Source: an uncultured Coriobacteriaceae bacterium
Lineage (GTDB): Bacteria > Actinomycetota > Coriobacteriia > Coriobacteriales > UMGS124
DNA length: 12,593 nt
NCBI GenBank assembly: GCA_902783515.1
Contig: CACZRK010000025.1
Span: 1 to 12,593, forward strand
Direction of reading: 5' to 3'
Shown: piece after piece, positions 7,860 through 12,593 of the stretch
Layout: each line of letters opens with the position of its first letter
Position numbering within the stretch: position 1 is the stretch's first letter
Translations under genes and position numbers: made by a program
Notes under the pieces: generated by a model
Databases searched by the model: none
The model's input: only the letters and a program-made list of their open reading frames with translations
Told to the model about the DNA's origin: nothing

Positions 7860-7971
7860 GACTCTCATTTTTCTGAGCTTGGAAGACTCGTGATTACGAT
7901 AGGTACACGTTCCTGCGGTGATACCGTTGCCGCTCTTCGTCATACGGTCTTCAGTCACCTGGCGCAGTCAG

Positions 7972-8005
7972 GAAAACCGACTCGTGCGGTCACGCCTCGG
8001 TTTTC
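7972..8005. terminator. Hairpin copy 2, terminator-like, same architecture as copy 1
   Basis: A perfect nine-base arm GAAAACCGA (7972-7980) pairs with TCGGTTTTC (7997-8005). Within it are a 2x2 internal loop, CGTG/CACG (4 bp) and the tetraloop CGGT. In the minus direction the stem ends in a TTTT tract about 240 bases past the hisS stop. The structure matches copy 1 element by element, although the arm and inner sequences differ at several positions, so the fold appears conserved. Confidence 0.6.
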
Positions 8006-8020
8006 TTGTCAGCGCAACCT

Positions 8021-8036
8021 CACGCGTCGGTTTTTC
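8021..8036. repeat. Half copy of the hairpin motif
   Basis: CACGCGTCGGTTTTTC resembles the right half of copy 2 (CACGCCTCGGTTTTC), and the resemblance continues for about ten bases (CTT..CAG.GC). The left arm is absent, so it cannot form the full stem. It reads as a degenerate third unit of the same repeat family. Confidence 0.45.
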
Positions 8037-8132
8037 TTACAGTGCGGGCGACCTCGCGGACAGACTCTCGCCCGTCGCTCGCTCTTAACCGTCGCCCCGG
8101 TCGCGCCCGTCATGGGGAGCGCCACAGCAAAC

Positions 8133-8168
8133 GGCCGGCCCCTGACCCCCGAGGGGGCGGGACCGGCC
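8133..8168 (-). terminator. GC-rich hairpin, candidate hisS terminator
   Basis: GGCCGG (8133-8138) pairs with CCGGCC (8163-8168), and the inner C-run (8146-8150) pairs with the G-run (8153-8157). It begins 78 bases after the hisS stop. In the minus direction it is followed by GTTTGCTGT, only weakly U-rich. The position and very stable stem favour transcription termination or 3'-end formation of the hisS mRNA. Confidence 0.5.
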
Positions 8169-8245
8169 GCCTGAGACCATCCTCTTGTCGCGCTCACGAC
8201 ACGGCGCGGACCGCCGTGGTCGCGAGCGCCATCCACGTGCCGGCG

Positions 8246-9706
8246 CTACGCCTTCTCCGCGGCGCCGCCGACCTGCTCGCCTCCGGCCTTCTCGCCGCCG
8301 CAGTCGCACCCGCACCCGCAGCCACAGTCGTCGCCGCAGTCGCAGTCGCCATCACAGTCGCAGTCGCACCCGCAGCCGCCCACGCTGTACCCCAGCGCCT
8401 CGGCGAGCGCGTTGGTGACGTCGTCCAGGGCGACGAGCCGCTCGTCATGCGAGGACATGTCGCGCAGCTTGACCTTGCCCGCGGCCAGCTCGTCGGGGCC
8501 GACCACGACGATGAACGGCGCGGCGTACTTGTCCGCCTGCTTGAACTGGCCCTTGAGCGACTTGCCCTGGCGGTCCGCCTCCACGATGAAGCCGTTGTCC
8601 CGCAGCTCCTGGGTGAGCGCGAACGCGGCGCCGGCGACCTCGGGCTCGGCCACGGCGACGTACGCGTCGGGCCTGACGGGCTCGGGCAGCGTCGCCCCGC
8701 ACGCCTGCATCGCGAGCACGAGGCGCTCGAAGCCGGCCGCGAAGCCGAGGCCGGGCGTGGGCTTGCCGCCGGCCGTCTCGAACAGCTTGTCGTAGCGGCC
8801 GCCGCCGCCGATCGCGTTCTGGGCGCCGAGGCCGTCCACGACCTGCACCTCAAAGACCGTGCGCGTGTAGTAGTCAAGGCCGCGGACGAGGCGCGGGTCC
8901 TCGACGTACGCGATCCCCTGGGCGTCCAGGTAGGACTTGACCTTGGCGTAGTGCGCGCGACAGTCGTCGCACAGCGCGTCGGAGATCTTCGGCGCGCCCT
9001 CCATGACCTCGTGGCAGCGCTCGTTCTTGCAGTCAAAGGCGCGCAGCGGGTTGGTGTCGGCGCGGACCTTGCACTCGTCGCAGAGCTCGTCCAGGTGCTC
9101 GTGCATGTAGGCGCTCACGGAGTCGCGGTAGGCCGGGCGGCACGCGTCGTCGCCCATGGAGTTGATCAGCAGGCGGATGGAGGAGCGGTCGATGCCGAGC
9201 GCCTCCACGTAGCGCATGAACATGATGATGACCTCGGCGTCGGCCGCGGGGTCCTCGGCGCCCAGGCACTCGACGCCGATCTGGTGGAACTCGCGGAGCC
9301 TGCCCTTCTGCGGGCGCTCGGCGCGGAACATCGGGCCGGCGTACCACAGCTTGGCGGGCGTGCCGCCCTGCGCGACCAGGCTGTGCTCGATGGCGGCGCG
9401 CACGACGCCGGCCGTGCCCTCCGGGCGCAGCGCGAGGCGCTGGGCTGCCTTGAGGGCGTCCGCCTCGCCGGCCGCGACCTTCGCGTACGCGTCGGGCGAC
9501 AGCGTCGTGAACATCTCCTTGCGGACGACGTCGGTGCCAGTGCCCAGGCCGTGCACGAAGACGTCGGCCTGCTCGAACATCGGGGTCTCGACGGGCTGGT
9601 AGCCGTAGACCGTGAACAGGTCGTCGGCGACGTCGCGCAGGTAGTTCCAGGTGAGGGCGTCGGCGGCGATCAGGTCCTCCGTGCCCTTCGGCTTGTTGAT
9701 GGTCAT
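8246..9706 (-). CDS. hisS: Histidyl-tRNA synthetase with cysteine-rich C-terminal tail
   Basis: This class II synthetase charges tRNA-His with histidine in the cytoplasm; 486 residues. Landmarks in order: KPKGTEDL near the start, RPEGT (94-98), motif 2 region FRAERPQKGRLREFHQ (127-142), HisA loop LVRGLDYYTR (273-282) with R275, GGGRYD (301-306) and motif 3 GLGFAAGFERL (319-329). The anticodon-binding domain runs from about 345 to 438. An insertion domain has Cys pairs C209/C212, C226/C231 and C246/C249, as in many bacterial HisRS of this length. The start ATG at 9706 matches the family N-terminus; upstream GGAG is modest, and longer in-frame reading further upstream is not HisRS. After residue 438 comes a non-standard tail: 11 Cys alternating with Gly/Asp (445-469), then a Gly/Ala/Glu/Lys end. 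The aminoacylation role is certain; the tail function is unknown. Confidence 0.97.
   Translation of the reverse strand: MTINKPKGTEDLIAADALTWNYLRDVADDLFTVYGYQPVETPMFEQADVFVHGLGTGTDVVRKEMFTTLSPDAYAKVAAGEADALKAAQRLALRPEGTAGVVRAAIEHSLVAQGGTPAKLWYAGPMFRAERPQKGRLREFHQIGVECLGAEDPAADAEVIIMFMRYVEALGIDRSSIRLLINSMGDDACRPAYRDSVSAYMHEHLDELCDECKVRADTNPLRAFDCKNERCHEVMEGAPKISDALCDDCRAHYAKVKSYLDAQGIAYVEDPRLVRGLDYYTRTVFEVQVVDGLGAQNAIGGGGRYDKLFETAGGKPTPGLGFAAGFERLVLAMQACGATLPEPVRPDAYVAVAEPEVAGAAFALTQELRDNGFIVEADRQGKSLKGQFKQADKYAAPFIVVVGPDELAAGKVKLRDMSSHDERLVALDDVTNALAEALGYSVGGCGCDCDCDGDCDCGDDCGCGCGCDCGGEKAGGEQVGGAAEKA
8300..8374 (-). repeat. Codon-scale repeat encoding the Cys/Gly/Asp tail of HisRS
   Basis: On the coding strand this is a run of six-base units built from TGC or TGT followed by GAC, GGC or GGG. 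It encodes the pattern Cys-(Gly/Asp) eleven times in 25 residues. Unit variants are mixed rather than identical, so it is not a recent pure slippage tract. The frame is kept and the gene ends in frame 17 codons later, which supports selection for protein coding. Confidence 0.85.
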
Positions 9707-9731
9707 GTGGATGCTCCAGACGAGATGCGGG

Positions 9732-9774
9732 TCGCGACGTCGCGGCGCGGCCGCGCGGCGGCGCCCGAACGGGC
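9732..9774. promoter_or_regulatory. Cluster of palindromes in the hisS leader / hisS-ltaE divergent region
   Basis: Two perfect 12-base palindromes abut: CGCGACGTCGCG (9732-9743) and GCGCGGCCGCGC (9744-9755). They are followed by a small hairpin CGCCC-GAAC-GGGCG (9761-9774). The cluster sits 26-68 bases before the hisS start, within its likely 5' untranslated region. It could be an operator or leader structure. It is not a T-box: no specifier stem or conserved T-box sequence is seen. Confidence 0.35.
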
Positions 9775-9805
9775 GTGATGGACGTTGGTGGCTTGACGGG
9801 GACGG

Positions 9806-9814
9806 ATGATACCA
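9806..9814 (-). promoter_or_regulatory. Possible extended -10 promoter for hisS
   Basis: On the minus strand TGG-TATCAT fits an extended -10 (TGn plus 5 of 6 matches to TATAAT) about 100 bases before the hisS start. The -35 region is poor. Location in the only AT-containing patch of this divergent gap supports it moderately. Confidence 0.35.
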
Positions 9815-9895
9815 GCCCCTTGGCGGCGTCGTGCGCACGTGGCGTGCAGGCCACCAGAAATGCGACGCGCGAGCGGGGCGGGGCGAGCGGCGCGG

Positions 9896-9903
9896 TATAG
9901 GAT
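9896..9903 (+). promoter_or_regulatory. Possible -10 for the threonine aldolase gene
   Basis: TATAGGAT lies about 40 bases upstream of the ATG at 9944, in otherwise very GC-rich sequence. No recognisable -35 lies 16-18 bases before it. Candidate only. Confidence 0.3.
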
Positions 9904-9943
9904 CGGCACGACGACGAACCGCGAGAGACGGGGAGCACCACCC

Positions 9944-11020
9944 ATGCATCAGTTCACGAACGACTACTCAGAGGGCGCCTGCCCCGAGGTCCTGCAGGCA
10001 CTCGTCCAGACCAACGCCGAGCAGACGCCGGGCTACACGACGGACGCCTACTGCGCCCGCGCCGCCCGGCTCGTCCTGGACGCATGCGGCCTCGCCGCCG
10101 AGGAGGCCGACGTGCGGTTCGTCGTGGGGGGCACCGCGGCCAACGTCATCTCGCTGTGCGGCCTGCTCGACCGCCCCTACGACGCCGTCGTCTGCACGCG
10201 CGACGGCCACGTGAACACGCACGAGACGGGCGCGCTCGAGTCGTGCGGCCACAAGGTGCTCGCCACCGACGACGCGGACGGCTTCCTCTCCGTCGAGAAG
10301 GTCGACGAGATCGTGCGCGCCAACGCGGCGTTCGGCAATCACATGACGCGGCCGCGCGCCCTGTACGTGAGCGACACCACCGAGCTCGGCGGCGTCTATG
10401 ACGCGCGACGCCTCGAGGCGCTCGCGGCCTACGCCCACGACCACGACATGCGGCTCTTCGTCGACGGCGCGCGCATCGCGCCGGCGCTGCTCTCCCCCGC
10501 CAACGACCTGACGCTTCCCCGGATCGCGCGCCTCGCCGACGCGATGTACCTGGGCGGCACGAAGAACGGCCTGCTCTTCGGCGAGGCCGTGGTCATCCGC
10601 GACCCGCAGCTGCGCCAGGACTTCCCCTGGCTCATGAAGCAGCACCAGAACCTGCTTGCGAAGGGACGCCTGCTGGGGGTGCAGTTTGAGGCGGCGCTCA
10701 CCGGCGGCGCCCCGGGCACGGCGGACGAGGCGCCCTACTGGCGCTGCGCGCGCACGGCGGACGAGACGGCCGCGCGGCTCGGGCAGGGGCTCATCGACCT
10801 CGGCTTTGAGGCCACCGCGCCCGTCAGCTCCAACCAGCTCTTCTTCCGCGTGAGCCCGGCCGTGGCGACGGCGCTCGTGCGCGACCTGGGCTGCGAGGTC
10901 TTCTTTGACGAGGGCGCCACGCGCGTCGTGCGCTTCGTGACCTCGTGGGCAACCACGGCGGCCGATGTGGACGAGGCGCTCGCCTACGCCGCCGAGCTGC
11001 GGCGGACGACGGGCGCGTAG
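9944..11020 (+). CDS. ltaE: Low-specificity L-threonine aldolase (beta-eliminating lyase family)
   Basis: A fold-type I PLP enzyme of 358 residues, predicted to cleave L-threonine or L-allo-threonine to glycine and acetaldehyde in the cytosol. PLP-site features: GGTAANVISL near 62-71, H89 in DGHVNTHETGA (ring stacking position), D174 and R177 in LFVDGARI (D174 pairs with the pyridine nitrogen) and the Schiff-base lysine K207 in YLGGTKNGLLFGEAVV. The N-terminal FTNDYSEGACPEVLQAL is family-like and fixes the start at 9944, with GGGGAG eight bases upstream. An in-frame extension upstream to 9806 lacks homology and crosses the promoter patch. It diverges from hisS and converges on the M20 gene with a 52-base GC-rich gap. 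Glycine supply or threonine catabolism is the likely role; related beta-eliminating lyases are the alternative. Confidence 0.9.
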   Translation: MHQFTNDYSEGACPEVLQALVQTNAEQTPGYTTDAYCARAARLVLDACGLAAEEADVRFVVGGTAANVISLCGLLDRPYDAVVCTRDGHVNTHETGALESCGHKVLATDDADGFLSVEKVDEIVRANAAFGNHMTRPRALYVSDTTELGGVYDARRLEALAAYAHDHDMRLFVDGARIAPALLSPANDLTLPRIARLADAMYLGGTKNGLLFGEAVVIRDPQLRQDFPWLMKQHQNLLAKGRLLGVQFEAALTGGAPGTADEAPYWRCARTADETAARLGQGLIDLGFEATAPVSSNQLFFRVSPAVATALVRDLGCEVFFDEGATRVVRFVTSWATTAADVDEALAYAAELRRTTGA

Positions 11021-11072
11021 GGGGCCGCCGCGGGACGCGCGAACCCACGGGGCGACGCGCCGCGGGCGCCGG

Positions 11073-12371
11073 CTACTCCGCGGGGTCCTCGTCGGGCTGC
11101 GTGAGCAGCGTCTCCACGATCGCCTGGATCGTGCGCAGGTCGCCGGGCAGCACGTGCTCGCGCGTCGAGTGCGCCGCGCGCATGCCGTTGGCGATCACGA
11201 TGCCGGGGATGCCGAACGTCGCGACGACGTTGTTGTCGCTGCCGCCGAACGTCGGCTTGCCCGACGCCTCCGGCAGGCCGAGGGTCGCGCAGGCACGACG
11301 GAACGCGCGGATCACGGTCGCGTCCTCGTGCGTGCAGTACGCGTGGCAGGCCTCGTGCACCTGGAAGGTCACGCGGCCGCCGAGCTCCTGCGCGGCGCGC
11401 TCGAACGCGTCACGGACCTTCTGGACCTCCGCCTGCGCCTTCTCGTGCACGAAGCTGCGCACCTCGCCGCGGATGACGCACGTGCCGGGCACGACGTTGT
11501 TGCCGCGCCCGCCCGAGATCACGCCGACGTTGGCCGTCGTGTCGTCGCCGATGCGCCCGCAGGCGACCTCGTTGATGGCGCGGGCCGCGATCTTGATCGC
11601 GTGAACGCCCTGCTCGGGGTAGAAGCCCGCGTGCGCGGACTTGCCGAGCACCTCCACCGTGTAGATGAGGATCGTGGGGGCCTGATAGGCGTACTCGTGC
11701 GGGTCCGCGGAGTAGTCCAGCGTGTAGGCCATGTGCGCCCGGCACTGCGTGAAGTCAAACGCGCGGGCGCCGACGTTGCCGACCTCCTCGGCCACCATGC
11801 AGGCGAGCTCCACGGGACGATGCGCGACGCCGTCGCGCTCCAGGCGCTCGCACGCCGCGAGCATGCACGCGACGCCCGCGAGGTCGTCGGCGCCCAGGAC
11901 CGTGTCGCCCATGCTCTCGATGCGCCCGTCCGGGCGGACCACCGCGTGCTTGTCGTGGGCCGGCAGCACGGTGTCCAGGTGCGTGACGAACAGGATCGGG
12001 TCCTCGTCCGCGAGCGCGCCCGTGCCCGGCAGGCGGCCGAGCAGGTTGCCGCACTCGCTGCCGGTGTGGGCGAGCAGCTCGAAGGCGCGGCGCATGGAGG
12101 TGAGTTCGCCGAAGCGGCGCGTCGCGGTGAGGTGGCGGTAGGTGCCGTCGTTCGTGCCGTCGGAGTGGTCCTGCGTCACGTCGAAGCCGATGGCCCGCAT
12201 GCGCCGCGTGACCTCGTCGGCCATCTCGCGCTCGTGGTAGGACGGCGAGTCGATCTCCACGAGCTCGCAGAAGGTGCGCTCCACCGGCGCGAGCTCAAAG
12301 CCGTTGGCGACCCAGGCGCCTCCCCTCTCGCCACCGAGTCGCGTGTACTGCTGCGGATCGATCGTAGCCAT
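11073..12371 (-). CDS. M20-family metallopeptidase/amidohydrolase (PepT/YqjE-like)
   Basis: A cytoplasmic di-zinc hydrolase of 432 residues. Catalytic features: FVTHLDTV with H131 and D133, LGADDLAG with bridging D162, VAEEVG with catalytic E195 and ligand E196, D219 in TLDYSAD, GKSAHAG (243-249, H247, dimerisation/substrate region), NVVPG (292-296) and the last metal ligand H401 in AAHSTREH. All are intact. GADDLAG and the general order resemble peptidase T-like proteins; the substrate might instead be a non-peptide amide. Residues about 70-102 look like an insertion before TGSECGNLLGRL relative to remembered PepT-like proteins. The start is ATG 12371 with GAGGGG at 12377-12382; an in-frame TAG lies upstream, so the protein cannot extend into the riboswitch leader. 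A TPP riboswitch lies 148 bases upstream on the same strand. Confidence 0.88.
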   Translation of the reverse strand: MATIDPQQYTRLGGERGGAWVANGFELAPVERTFCELVEIDSPSYHEREMADEVTRRMRAIGFDVTQDHSDGTNDGTYRHLTATRRFGELTSMRRAFELLAHTGSECGNLLGRLPGTGALADEDPILFVTHLDTVLPAHDKHAVVRPDGRIESMGDTVLGADDLAGVACMLAACERLERDGVAHRPVELACMVAEEVGNVGARAFDFTQCRAHMAYTLDYSADPHEYAYQAPTILIYTVEVLGKSAHAGFYPEQGVHAIKIAARAINEVACGRIGDDTTANVGVISGGRGNNVVPGTCVIRGEVRSFVHEKAQAEVQKVRDAFERAAQELGGRVTFQVHEACHAYCTHEDATVIRAFRRACATLGLPEASGKPTFGGSDNNVVATFGIPGIVIANGMRAAHSTREHVLPGDLRTIQAIVETLLTQPDEDPAE

Positions 12372-12418
12372 GCGTGCCCCTCTGACGTGTGTCCGTGTTC
12401 GGTCGGTGTGCTAGCGTC

Positions 12419-12450
12419 CGGTCGCCTGCCTCGCGGGCGGCGCGCGACCG
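12419..12450 (-). promoter_or_regulatory. Hairpin in the leader between the TPP riboswitch and the M20 gene
   Basis: CGGTCGC (12419-12425) pairs perfectly with GCGACCG (12444-12450). An inner GCC/GGC stem closes an eight-base loop across a 2x2 internal loop. It lies between the riboswitch and the start codon of the M20 gene and has no U-tract. It could be part of an expression platform or a Rho-linked structure; this is inference. Confidence 0.35.
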
Positions 12451-12470
12451 CGGGTGCTGGTGCGGATGCT

Positions 12471-12504
12471 GTGCGGGTGCGGGTGCGGGTGCGGGTGCGG
12501 GTGC
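12471..12504. repeat. Six-base tandem repeat GTGCGG, about 5.7 copies
   Basis: Five perfect GTGCGG units plus a partial sixth run from 12471 to 12504, with degenerate units (GTGCTG, GTGCGG, ATGCTG) at about 12453-12470. On the minus strand the unit is CCGCAC. It starts eight bases after an ATG (12514-12512) that directly follows the riboswitch. From that ATG the repeat would encode alternating Arg-Thr, in a frame that continues to 12176 inside the M20 gene. That product looks like no known protein. Confidence 0.8.
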
Positions 12505-12518
12505 GCGCGAGCATAGGG

Positions 12519-12593
12519 TTCCTTCCTCCGCTGGTATGACCCAGATCAGGTTGAACGGTCAGGGCGCGCGTCGCCCAGTCTCAGCCCGCCGCG
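12519..12593 (-). promoter_or_regulatory. TPP riboswitch (THI element), 5' part beyond window
   Basis: Read on the minus strand, the edge shows GGGCTGAGA (pyrimidine-binding side, plus-strand 12579-12587). Next come a variable GGGC...GCCC stem, CAACCTGATCTGG (12553-12541) and CATACCAGCG (12538-12529), ending with GGAGGAAGG. These are the conserved cores of the thiamine pyrophosphate aptamer: CUGAGA, CCUGAUCUGG and the AUACCAGCG pyrophosphate-helix junction. The 5' strand of the closing P1 helix lies outside the window. The 3' strand contains GGAGG, a possible Shine-Dalgarno ten bases before ATG 12514, so ligand binding could hide a ribosome site. The first solid gene downstream is the M20 hydrolase. 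Confidence 0.93.

Larger units (their letters stand above)
7508..8245. other. Long non-coding stretch between hisS and the opp operon
   Basis: These 738 bases lie downstream of hisS and upstream of oppA2 (both minus strand) and hold no convincing gene. The open frames seen here have no recognisable protein and cross the hairpins. About 7600-7720 and 7850-8045 are clearly richer in A and T than the flanks. From right to left the stretch contains a GC-rich hairpin (8133-8168), a half-copy motif (8021-8036), two matching hairpins (7972-8005 and 7822-7859), a GC-rich link (about 7730-7820) and the AT-rich leader of oppA2. No tRNA-like TΨC arm was seen. Confidence 0.7.

Noticed and set aside
7890..8174. 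94-residue plus-strand frame in the hisS-opp gap
   Set aside because: No ribosome site or recognisable protein. It crosses a hairpin repeat and the hisS terminator-like stem, so coding is unlikely.
8006..9778. 590-residue plus-strand frame opposite hisS
   Set aside because: No recognisable domains; composition is typical of antisense translation, and hisS is unambiguous on the other strand.
9806..9943. Upstream in-frame extension of the threonine aldolase
   Set aside because: The family N-terminus starts at 9944 with a ribosome site in front. The extension spans likely promoter sequence.
9707..9943. T-box riboswitch upstream of hisS
   Set aside because: No specifier loop, antiterminator or conserved T-box sequence was found; only GC palindromes are present.
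12471..12504. CRISPR-like array
   Set aside because: The unit is six bases with no spacers, so it is a simple tandem repeat. The hairpins at 7822-8036 also lack regular spacing.
12176..12514. 112-residue frame starting just after the riboswitch as a full gene
   Set aside because: Most of it overlaps the M20 coding region out of frame and is Arg/Ser/Thr-rich shadow. Only the first part is kept as a possible leader peptide.
10965..12539. 524-residue plus-strand frame opposite the M20 gene
   Set aside because: Antisense shadow; it also runs through the riboswitch and repeat, and all M20 catalytic motifs are on the minus strand.

Overview
This window comes from a high-GC genome. An actinobacterium, plausibly of the class Coriobacteriia (Olsenella/Atopobiaceae-like), fits best. 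That is an inference from base composition, Shine-Dalgarno-led genes, Tat-exported peptide-binding proteins and general protein flavour; no 16S or marker search was possible.

Bases 1-7507 (minus strand) hold one peptide-uptake locus. Read in transcription order it is oppA2, oppA1, oppB, oppC, oppD, oppF, and oppF runs off the left edge. The two solute-binding proteins are clear paralogues with twin-arginine signal peptides and no lipobox cysteine. They are separated from each other and from oppB by hairpin-bearing gaps. From oppB to oppF the genes touch or overlap by a few bases, which indicates a tightly coupled transport core of two permeases and two ATPases.

Bases 7508-8245 form a 738-base non-coding stretch with a locally AT-richer segment. 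It carries two hairpins of identical architecture plus a half copy, a GC-rich terminator-like hairpin behind hisS, and a possible promoter for the opp operon.

Bases 8246-9706 (minus) encode histidyl-tRNA synthetase with an unusual C-terminal tail of 11 cysteines in 25 residues. It diverges from a low-specificity threonine aldolase (9944-11020, plus), with a palindrome-rich 237-base divergent region between them.

Bases 11073-12371 (minus, convergent with the aldolase) encode an M20-family di-metal peptidase/amidohydrolase of the PepT/YqjE-like type. At the right edge lies the 3' part of a TPP riboswitch on the minus strand. It is followed by a six-base tandem repeat and a hairpin, and the first well-supported gene downstream is the M20 enzyme, not a classical thiamine gene.

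The biology is mostly peptide import (Opp) and peptide or amino-acid handling (M20 hydrolase, threonine aldolase) around a tRNA synthetase. The most unusual items are the cysteine-rich HisRS tail, the TPP riboswitch to M20 pairing, and the matched hairpins at 7822-8036. I found no CRISPR array, phage, insertion sequence, tRNA or rRNA.
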